Source: Antedon mediterranea
Taxonomy: Eukaryota; Echinodermata; Crinoidea; Comatulida; Antedonidae
DNA: 64,000 bases
Assembly (NCBI RefSeq): GCF_964355755.1
Contig: NC_092671.1
Span: forward strand, 40,747,804-40,811,803
Reading direction: 5' to 3'
Positions 37,101 through 49,349 of this stretch are shown piece by piece. Position numbers and translations under genes: made by a program. Below the pieces are notes generated by a model. The model did not search any database. It was not told where the DNA came from and saw nothing but the letters and a program-made list of their open reading frames with translations. Position 1 is the stretch's first letter. Every line of letters starts with the position of its first letter.

Positions 37101-40100
37101 TTAGGTTTGTAGTGACAGTTTGACAGTCTTTTGGTTCGTTGGGGTCTAGGTGAATTTGAACCATTATAAACATTTAGCAGGAATAACACATACATGTTTA
37201 TTTTACTTTAAACTATATAAACTATAAAAAAATAGAATAAAAACCTAACATTTATCATTTGGTTAGTGAATTGGCCTACTGGTTGTTCTAATAAACGCCA
37301 TAATAAAATAAGTCATACGTGATCACAAATTAATATATTGATTTTGTTGTATTGAACCTCCTTTCAAGGGTTATGCTGTTAACGGCTTTCAAGAATTCTT
37401 GGCAAGTTGATTTAGCTGCCACGTCTCAATAGTTTACGACTGGCACACCAATTATGAAGTCACGTACATGTAAACCTTCCAATAGGGCCCCTGGTTATGG
37501 CTTAGTAAATCACGCTGTCAAAAGTTTCCCAAATAAAGGAAGCCACTTGGAATGTTATCTTTTATTCTTACCACGTGAAAAAAAGTTTTTACTTTATTTT
37601 ATTGAACCGTAAGAGAAAATATTCGTTATCAGTGTTCACATCGTAATTTGAACAATGTATGTATACACATTGATTATTATAAATAGAAAATTATAGCAAT
37701 AATAGCACATCATGATTTCAATCATAGAAGAATCACTGATCGGTGGTTAGTATAGTCACTTCATAATTATAACCAATGTCAATGTCAAACTATCCAGTTA
37801 TTAAAAATGATTACCCACCAATAATTTGTAACAATTGGCGATGACAACGAATGTATAAATTAGAAATGGACAAGAATTCAACCACATTTCATGTTCATTT
37901 GGCTAATAAACATTACGGAAAGTTGACATGGTTTAGCTATGCTTTGAGAAAGATTTGTATAGATATAACTAAAACAGTCTTATAAGATAATTTTACATTT
38001 TATCTTTATAAACCCGATCAATTCATTAAGAAATTCAGCGATCCATGCAACATGTCTGGCAAACGCTTTTGTACGATAAATAAATCAGGTAATTGATGAT
38101 ACAGCGCGAAGGAGTTATGTTGATGAAGGAAATTATTTTATTATGCGACGACACAACACCAAAAAAATCATCGTTTAACAATTATTCACAAGCATTTGCT
38201 ACGGCATAATGTGTCATTTGTAAACATACATAAACATCAGTATCCTCAGTTTCGATTTCATTTTGACCTACTGTACAGTAATAGGGCCTAGATCATACGG
38301 ACGTAACGGATAAACATCATCATGTCATCTACGCAATGAAAAGGAAGGAAATACATATTGCCATGATGCAGTAATTGTCTTATGAAGTTGTATGATCCAT
38401 GTAACATAATGTTCTTCGTGTAACCAATTGAAAGTTGTATGATCCATGTAACATATAATGTTCTTCGTGTAACCAATTGAATGTAACCAATTGAATGTAA
38501 CCGTTTAATATTTTCAATAGTTACGTGATGGAGTGAAGAGTACAGCGCTGTACGCTAGCGTCACGTTCCATCTATAATGTTAAAAAAATAGAGATTTGTA
38601 TCTCGCCGCTGTATTCATGGCTTCTCTACTAATTTCTTGTTGATTGAAACTTGTTTAAAAAAAATTATTATCACACAATCAGTTTCTCTCTCATAAATTC
38701 CTATACGTGACTACTCCTCACCGGGTGTTCAGTTTGTAATGGACTTGTGTTGATATATATAGAGAGTGATCGACCTTTCAAAATCAACCCTTAAACTATA
38801 CTCCTACTACTCATAAACTCAACAATATTATGAGTTATAATAATTTGTTTTTCATCACATTTTTTATTCAAAATAATAAAAAAATTGAGTATGAATCGGA
38901 GCCTACCTGAATCAAAAACGTTGACGAGGAATTGTAGAGGAACAGCACTGAGAGCATCATCCGGGTAATCTACGGCAAAGTCTTCAATCATGACAGCAGC
39001 AGCGTACCATCCTATATCACCTGATGCATCGAAAGTTAGTTTACATCGCATCTATAAAAAACATACAAAGGAAATTACTTTTACTTCATTTATTTGAAAT
39101 ATACACACAATTACATATCTCTTTATTTAAAAAATACTGATGGATTTAACAGATTGACAGATTGTGTGAAAATTACAAGTAAAAATAAACATTTTAAAAA
39201 ATAAATACAAAATTCAAACGACGATTAACCCCCATCCCGCCCCACAAAAAAAAAAGAAAAAAAATAAGAAAAGGCAAGAGGGTCATCAGAACAATACATG
39301 ATGCCTAATAATAACATTACAATTAAACAATTGTTGTATGTTTATCTGGAACAGACCATTTATGTCGATTACGTGTGGTTTGTCACTAGACATATTTTTA
39401 CGATTACATTTAAATCAATTAACATTAGACAATTCAGAGTTGTATCGAAAATATCCCCTTGATGCAAATAATAAAGCAGCGACATCACTTGATTTCCCCT
39501 TTGTATTGCACAAAATATAGATGGTAGTCTAATTCAATACATATAAATACACAATGCATTTTATTAAATGAATTGCTTTACTAAAAGTCTATTATTAAAA
39601 TGTAATTTTACCGCATACCTTTGATTAGAATGAAGAATAGGAAAATACAGTACATGTATCCTCAATTTCATATACTTGAATTGTTGAAACCAACAAAGAC
39701 GGTTGATACGGCACTCTAACAATGATCATTATAACTATTTTGTGCATTGGAATTTTAGATAAAGCTTGAACTTATGGAATACGTTAAACCTAAACCATGG
39801 TACTTTATTATTAGCCAGGGAAATATCTTGATTCAAAAAAAAAATTTGTAATTAACCGAAATATTAACATCAGTAATTTTTAGTTCGGAATGGTTACATT
39901 TACTTTCTATAAAGTGTATGTGGCATCAAGCACTGTATCGTTTCATTATTAAGTATATGTATTTTTAGATGAATGACTTTATCTCGTGCATAGAATATGC
40001 ATGGTTGCCTGTTATATAATTTGCAGTCGGGCAGCAAAGTGGTTGACCTCGCGAATTATTACCAAATCAAAATTTGAATTGCCGCCATCTTGGAATCGCG

Positions 40101-43100
40101 ATAAAGCAAGTAGTGCGGAATTACAAAATGCAGCAAAAAAATGTTCAATAACATTTAAATAGCATATTCATACAATTAAATTTATATTAATAAAATTCAA
40201 CTAAGGAGTTTACGAAAGATAGGCTACTTAAGAAATACTGCCGAGATCGGTTCCCCCACACGGCGTAGGGTACCGCAGTGCTAAGGGGCCTAGGTAGGAA
40301 AAAATCTGATTTTACCCGTTAAACATGCTTGAACCAAGGCCATTTTAATATATATTATCCAGATTATATATCAAAACAAACTGATAAAAGGATTTGTTGA
40401 TTTGCTTCTGATGAGAAAAGTGCCGGATTCATTTCGCTGACGGCGAATGAATACACGAATTTTCGCCATTTTCTAGCACTAGCCTTGGGTACCCAGACAG
40501 CTGATAACGATTATATTCGATTGTCCAGACGTCTCTGCTACTGGTGCTCAATACTACAGTATGTATTACCATGGACCTATAGATCCATGGTATTACTGTA
40601 CATATAGTACTGTATGTTTAGTTTTTGCTTTCTTTATGGCAAAATAAATATTTAATTTTTATTATTGCTTATTTTCCTTTAACTTTATCCAAGAAGTACA
40701 TATTATTATATATATGCATATTACAGTCAAGTTGCAACTGCCACGAATCCACTCCACTTTGGTTACTAACTAAATAATTAATACAGTAGTATAACATCAT
40801 ATAACTAACAAACAAATTAAAAAGTTAATAAATTAACCACCATTAAATAATTTTATTTACACAAAAGTATTTTACATACAGTATAACATGTAATATCTTG
40901 TTTACATCGAAGTAAAATATGCCTATCAAACTATCTTGCTCAGGCTAAAATATCAAGTTATATGTCAATATTTGAGTTAAATCATCGCGATAATAAACAT
41001 TTTTATTTATTTTTTTATTTTTAAAGACATCTGTTACGTACATCAATTTACAAATATCAAAATAGGATTGTTTTTGCAGCACAAGATGAATCACAAGTCG
41101 GATAGTTTATTCTTAGAAACCTGAAAGAAAAAAAACACCAATAATGAGCTATTCATAGTTAAATAATTTTAATGTCAACTTTAGTCATCCTAAATTGTGT
41201 CGCCATGATCACTACTACTATACTGTATATATAAATATCATACTATGTACGACCATCCAAATTACCTCATCCTACCTACAGTCCTTCCTAGCCTAGGCTA
41301 CATTATTGTCATTACAAACCTCCAACAGCCACAACATATTTTCTTTTCTTTGGCAAAGAATTTCCCGTAATATAGTCCTAAATTAATTAAATAAATTAAA
41401 AGGTCTAGGCCTAGGACTTTCTTTAAATATCCGACGATATATATCCATAATTCAGTGGATATAGATTCAACATTTTAAACATAATATGGCTTCACATTGA
41501 TTATAATAAGTCGGCGGTATGCCACTAAAAACTAGCCTGCGGCCCTCTCTATCCCTCTACAAATAGCACTGGGTTTCCGTCAAATGGGCTAGCCTAGGCC
41601 TAGATAATACAAGTTGGGTACATTTTTTTACAACCAAATAATCTACAATTATATTGCAATATTTACCAAACTAGCACCAAATCCAAAATAATAAAGCTAC
41701 TAATAACATATTTTGGTATATTAACTGGTTTAAAAACGGATTGCACATAGTGATTTTGAAGGATTGAAATTACTCAACCACACGGCCTGTACTAAACATA
41801 AGAATCCAAGATGGAGTCTGCTTAGAATATATCCCCAGCTTTGAACGGATATTGAATCCGTCCCACAAGCTGAACCAAGCTTAAACTTTCAGAAAAGATA
41901 GATTAATAACCTAATAACCAACCACTAAGTTTTTATAAAGGTTCCGTGCTGATGAGAAAAGTGCCGGATTCCCTACGAAACCAAACAAATAAATCATGTA
42001 GCCTACCTCAACCAACACCTCCATCTGCACTTTTTTCTTCAATAAGCTCTGTCGTCATTTCCTGGGCTATTTATACCAAAATTTTGTGGCGGGAATAATC
42101 TTCCATATTAGGAGTAACAATTTCCAAATATAGAAAGATATAATTTAACCCGGATGGTGGAAATTGCAGCAGATTTGTAAGGGTATTCCCATGCAAAATG
42201 CTTGCCGCGAAGTGAAAAGCGAACCGGAAGTCACTATAACTTGGCGACGCTCAGTGACCTGCGCAGTTAAAAAACAGCGTTTTAACGGTTAAATGAGCAC
42301 TTTGCTGCTCGACTGTTTGTGTATACTTCTTGACTGTAAAATATGCGGTGATTTGAACTTGTTACTGACCTACTCGTGGTCAATGTAAACAGTTTGATAA
42401 ATGGCTATATATTGGCGTTTATTGGTAAACAGTTTCAGACCTCCAAATCCAGAGTTTAATTTCACTGTGACATCATCCTCGGATAGTAATATTGATCATT
42501 TTTATATGAATCAATAACTTGTGCCATTTTGGAATGTACGTCGAAGCCTCTTAGATACCAACATTAGAAATGTATCATTCCCTTAATTATTTGTCATTGG
42601 ATAACCCTCATTTCATTTTTACTTCATTATTTATTCGGTCTATTTCAGTATAATTATACATAACAAACAAAATGAAATTGGGGAGATTAGGCTAAGTGAA
42701 CTATTATTATTACTGTAGCTGAGCCGGTTGACCCAACCCCAAAGTCAGTTTACACACAAAAGACACAAAATACAGTTAAAGCGAATCAAAATGAATGTGA
42801 ACTTTTCTAATGAAGGCTGATGGGCTTCTCCGCTATGCGTGTTATTCAAAGGAAGGATTATGATATACTTTATGGTCTTGTGCGTCTATTTAGTGCATTA
42901 TTATACAAGGAAGGATTATGATATACTTTATGGTCTTGTGCGTCTATTTAGTGCATTATTATACAAGGAAGGATTATGATATACTTATGGTCTTGTGCGT
43001 CTATTTAGTGCATTATTATACAAGGAAGGATTATGATATACTTATGGTCTTGTGCGTCTATTTAGTGCATTATTATACTCCATAATTGAATACAATATAA

Positions 43101-46100
43101 AATGCACCTCGATCCCTGTCAATTATTACAATTTTAACCACAGGTTTGTCACCTATATTCTCTTCGGGCCATAAAGTATGCTTAGTAAATATCACTTAAT
43201 ACCTTTTTAAATAATTTAAAATATTCTTTAGTAAATCAATCTGCTATCAATATATCTAGTAATAATAGTTAATACGGTGTGTCGTATTTTGAATAATGTA
43301 TTAATAATTAATACTGTCGTAATGGAGTAAACTGAAGTAATTTTTCACAAAATAATTGCAATTCTCTATATGAATGATAACATTTTATATTTTACCTCGT
43401 CAAGTTGAAATTTGTCAGGTTGATCACAAGCAACCTCATCTTGTCGTCTGTTATTTTTTGGTATACATTCACCTAATGCCTCTTTTGGCCAACGACATCG
43501 TACATCATCTTCATTAGGATCAATTACTGAATTTATTAAAAACAAAAACAGTATAATTATCGAAATAATCTAAATTAAAATGTAAATGAATTTCAAACAT
43601 GAAAATAAATGTAGGCATATTACCTGGGACAGTGATTTGTCTGTCACAACCCTTCGGAATCCTTATTATTGGCAGCATAGACGTCACGGGAGAGGAGTTT
43701 AGTAAACCATTGTCCGGTCGTGGATTCAGATTTATACGTGGTACAATTGACCAGCCTATTGCATCACCGAAATTCTCAAGTTCAATCCAACAGCAATCAA
43801 CGAACCTGAATAAGTTAAATGATCAAAATGTAAATTTACCATATGTGCAAATGACATTGAATGTATGCATCATCTTACAGAAGTTAATGTAATTATTGCC
43901 TTGGTTTAAACGTCACGAGAATCTCTATTCAATGGAAAGAATTAGGATTCAATTGGTATATCTGTTGTTGTTGTGTGTTAAATTCAAAATATTCAGGAAA
44001 CTGTCAGCAGTTTTTATATTAATAATACAGACTTTGCTACAGGTAATTTGGTCGTGTGTCATTGTGTGTGACTGGTCAAGTTATCAATGTCGGTCTAATG
44101 GGTCCCAAATATCAAATACCATCAAGTATTCTTTAACAGATAAAAGCAAAACTTAGAAATCAGTGGACTTTATCAAAGTAAATAGGCTTAGACAATACTG
44201 CTTTTGTCCGTGAACTTTCGGGAAGAGACTGTAAGGTTGTCTTTTGAAACAAACAAATCGGAAGTAACAAAAAAGTATTTACAAATTAAATACATATAGG
44301 CCAATGTTCCTAGATGAACAGGGTTAGGAAAACGTTTTATTTAAAAGAACAACAAAACCCAGGCGGGAGGCCTACGGCCTGGTGTTAGAAGTTAACACGC
44401 GATAGGTTGTTTTGTTTCGCTTATTCACAAGTTATTAGACGCAGGTAGTGTAAAAGGTAAGCCGCCGCAAGGGGTTTGTCTCAACTCTGCTACATGATGG
44501 AATGTCATACAAGTGATGTAGCAGACATACAGGCATGAATCAAGAATGGGTCTATTCATTTCAACTATTTCTAACTACCTGTCAGCACGCTGTTTTCGTC
44601 ACTACTGTTTCGACAAAATTATGCATGGACAAGTTATGGAATACTTTGTGGCCTGTTGTAATAAACAAGATATAACGAAAATAGTCCATTGGTAGTCCTA
44701 ATGTAATAATATGAAAACCGATTTAAATTTTCTTTCATATTAGGCTTGGATTATTATAAATCAATGGGCTTGGCTGATATAACATAATTCGAATACAATA
44801 AACTTATAGAGACTTATTTAACAGTCTGGTACAAACTCTCACAGCCAAATTTCTTTTGTGAAGTGCTGCATCAGGCAAAGCACATAATATTTTAGTATAA
44901 CCAAATCGTAATTTTCTTACTACAGTAATAATTACCCTCGGTATTGCGTTTAAGTTCCAAGAGAATGCATTGAAATAAATATTTCTTGTAAAATTTCTGA
45001 TGGATTATAGGCCCCCTTGTTCGAATCACATTTGTTTTAATATAGTTACTCGTATATAGGCCTATTAACACATTTTTAATGTTAAAACATTCTCTTATGT
45101 TCACTAAACTTTTAATACCATGACAACCCAAACATTTATATTAAAATCGGATGTTGCAATTATGCGCGAACTACTAAAAGCACCCCAGAGTCTTTTGAAA
45201 AGCGCCCCATGGTCATTAAAAGACGCCCTTGGGTTGAGGTTGTATTACAAATGCCAACGGGACGCCGCACACAAAATGTACCAAAAAATCCAAACAAACA
45301 ATGGTCGATGATCTTAAATATAAAGAAAGCAATATTTGTGCACGTGTGTAAATCCAGTATCTTGTGAACACACTTTATGTACAATACCATTACTACTTTA
45401 ATTAGCGATTCTACGTAGACTAGGATTAGCCAATAGTAACAAGATTGCCAAAACACATTCTTTTAATTTTTCTCCGAGAGAATAAAAAAACACATTCTAC
45501 ATCCTCCTTGATGCAAAATTCCAATATATTGAAAAAAGATGTTTTTTGGATATCCATAAATTATTACAATTTAACAACAAACCTTTAAAAAATTAGTTAT
45601 TGAGTAGTAAAAAGTAGGGTAGTGCAGTAAGTAGTGAAACTGATGGAGTTTGTAAGGTGAGTAGTTCTACTTATCGAAAGTTGATCACCATCCCTGGGGT
45701 AAGACTTTGATTCGTATTGTCTGCCCTTTCGTTGGGGTTCATAATTACTTGGGAGGTCTTACTCTGATTTTCAATTAGACCAAATGTAAATTCCCAGAAC
45801 ACATTTATGTTCATAAACTTTAAATGAGATTACAGTATAAAATATTTGAAAACAACAGCATAATTAACTAATAATTTTAAAAAGAGAGGAATAAGTTGCC
45901 AAATTAGGTATATCTTATCAAGATTAAACATTTGTAAATCATCACTATACAGTTTTGTGGGTTTAATACTAATATAGACTTGGAAACTGTGTCTTTTTTT
46001 TTAGGAAATCAGGTAATATCTGCTTTTCCACCAGGCAATCTTTCGTTTTAAGTGTGCTCTTAATTTGTTTCCTTCCTATTAAGTTATCTATCTAATGAAA

Positions 46101-49100
46101 CATTTTAATGTCATTTTTTCATGATTAGTTACAGATTTGTTAACTAGTCTTGAGACAAGTCCAAGTTCCATTATTGTCATACCGTAATATGTTGAATGTC
46201 GAATAGTACATTACTGATAAGGGTAATTGCGGGATGTTTCTGATTGATCTAGACTTTTACAGTTTCTGAAAGTCAACTTGTTATATAGTAGGATCTTTCA
46301 GCTTGTCGGTTGAGTTTTTGTGTCAGGGAGTTGAGTAATTATCAGATGTTTTGCCCTACTCTGACGTATTTGTACTTTATACTAAGTAATTTGAGAATAA
46401 TCGTTTAATAATAAATATGTTTAACTTACTTCATTTGAAAGGATTTATCCATTCCTTTTTTTAATTTAAATGTATGTGTACCGATTCCTGTAATCCAGTT
46501 TTCTTCCAAACTCAAATCCGTACATTGGTATTTTAATCGAATCTTTGCTTCAGTACATGTTTCACATTCTAAATAAGATTCTCCCCAAAGTTTTGTTCGT
46601 GAATCAATTGCCTCTTGTGTACACTCGTCGTGTGGTCGGTTGTCTCTTCGCCACGAAACACGATACGAAACTCGAATCTGTCAAAATATAAGATTAGTGA
46701 AACTTATTTATAGGCCTATTATTATTGTTTTTAAATTAATTACACATATTTGTATATGGGGTGTAGAGGAAAAGCAAAAGTTAAAAAAAAACCACCCTGT
46801 CATGCAACAAACTACAATACAAATTTTAAAATAGTATATTGTAATTGTCTATAATAAATAAGTTAAGTAAAAACGTTCATTGTAAAATGTCATGTTATGT
46901 CATGTCATGTCATGTCATGTCATGTTAAAAAACAATAGTGATTCAAATATTCATACAGTCGTCATCATATTGATTCCAGTCATTAAAAATCAATACAAGA
47001 TTATTTATAATCATACACATAGCTATAACTAAAACATACAGTTTGTCTTGATTTTATTATAAAGTTTATATAGAAATAACCACTAGGCCTAATATTGTTT
47101 AACATTTAAATAAATAAACATTTTATTTGGCGAAATAGAATAATTTCTACGCTTAATATTGAAATGTAGGCCTATGTATTGGTCACGCTAGTATTATTTT
47201 ACATATTATATGAAATGTCAACTTTTAGTAAATTTGAAATAAACAGAATACCACCTGTTGAGATGGAAACGCCTGTTTGTGGTGACAAAATGGTATTATA
47301 TACACGGCCCTCGCAGTGGTTAGTTAATCATCATAATTCATGTGTATGTAGCTCTTCCATTAAATAATTACATTATAATAAGACAAAATCACTACTTTCA
47401 ATAAACTTGTCATCTGGACGTAATTAACGCAGGGGCCGATATATTTTATAAAATGCAATATTAACGTGTATATAGCATATTCGATTAGTAATATGTGATT
47501 TGGTAATTATCCGTAACAGGTATCCTATGGTGCTACATCGCATTGCATACTATGATTGTGGTGAGATTCAATCATCTACTTAATATCCATTCCACTTTTC
47601 AGACCAAAAACTATATTATAAACTATATTGACAAAGACCAAGCATCGGACTTACCAATATTAGCCATAATACTATATTGCAAGACCACGCATTACTAATA
47701 TTAGACATACTATAGGCAAGTTATGAATTGGGATGTTTACACATTTGTACTGTATAATAATTAATAAGTAATGTTTTAAAATTCGATATTGATTGATGAT
47801 AAATTCATGTTTGCATTCATATGTAGATCTGTTAATCTAATGATCTAAAATAATGTTTACCTTATATGGATCTTGAATAATAAAATAGGATTGGTAAATA
47901 CCGTGCTAAATGTCAGTCTATATGCAAACTATGCAATTAAGTTAACGTACTAAACGATATGAATTCATTAAAATTAATTGAAGTAGATTCCAAAGATCAA
48001 GAAAGATAAATTATCTTTGTCTTGATATAAATGGCTGTTTTAATCTTGATTGCGGTTTATGTACTGGTTTCAAACTATTATGCCTCAACATACATTGGTC
48101 ATGCAAAGATGAAATTGGATTCTTTGTCTACTACAGCAGCCATTTTATGGAAACTTTAATTACAACAGAGGTTATTAGATGAGTAAGCGTACATCTTTTT
48201 TGGCGAAGGTTTTAAACCTTGAGAACTTTAGATAAGTTGTTTCCTTTTAGCCTAATCATTCATCTAACATCATATAGTAAAGTTAAAGTTCACCGTACTT
48301 CGTAGTAAAAGGATTCTCATCGTATACAAAGAGTTTTTACATTTTTTTATCAATAGATAGTAGCTTTAATGTGTTGCCAACATTTATCCCGGTTGTCTAA
48401 ACACCAATAATAACTCATAATTTAAACAAAATGACTAATTAATGAAATGATAATAATATATAAAATTAAAGCCGTAATTCTCTACCTCTACGTCCACATA
48501 GTTTCCGTTTAATGGAAACAGAAGACGAAGCAATGTACAAGATTTTTTCTTCGTCTTCCGTTCCGTGAAACAGAAGACAAAGCAATGTACAAGATTTATT
48601 CTTCGTCTTCCGTTCCGTGAAACAGAAGACAAAGCAATGTACAAGATTTTTTCTTCGTCTTCCGTTCCGTGAAACGGAACAGTGAATGTAGCTTAATAAT
48701 CGCAAAAACTATGATAGAGTAGTAATATTAAATGATAGGCCTGATTAACATACCGATATAAATAGATGATATGAATACTTATAATAGGATATGTTCGAAT
48801 GGAAACATTTTTTAAAACATTCATACACATAATTAACGGGATACTCTGTCTCGGTATTAATAGTTCAACAATATATTATTGACAGACATTATGTCAAGTA
48901 GGTCTAGCCGTTTGTATTATTAAGTTGGAAGGAATATAAATAAAGCGTATACTCTGTTTGTTTGAGGTAAAACATCGAATCAAACATGCCTGTCTTCTTG
49001 ATTATTTCGAAACAAATTTACGTTAACCTCATACCGATATAGTGCTATTTTTTCTTCATTTATTATAAATATTTGCAATACTACCTAGATCTTGAATCAT

Positions 49101-49312
49101 GAATTATTTATTAAGTCGGATTGATTGATTGATTTTATACGATATTCATACAAGAAAGTTAAAATATACAATGTACAAAAATAATACCAGGATAACCCAT
49201 TAAGTCGACAAATAAAAGTAAACTTATTTCCAATGGGGTCCAATCCGTATTAACTTAAGAAGGATAGTGATTGAATTTGCTTATGGTTATCCTTGGCAAT
49301 TTGCCTAAATAT

Positions 49313-49349
<37 letters not shown>

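Larger units (their letters stand above)
39052..43395. other. Intron 4 of the EGF/ZP gene (4.3 kb)
   Basis: No conserved coding sequence found. It holds a 58-bp tandem repeat (42849-43078), a perfect hairpin near 40570, two copies of TGATGAGAAAAGTGCCGGAT (near 40408 and 41951), a GCCGCCATCTTGG motif at 40081, and a candidate alternative promoter and first exon at 42007-42075. Confidence 0.5.

Noticed and set aside
45120-45311. 63-codon plus-strand frame in intron 2 of the EGF/ZP gene
   Set aside because: Has an ATG and no repeats but no recognisable motif, splice context or membrane helix; likely chance.
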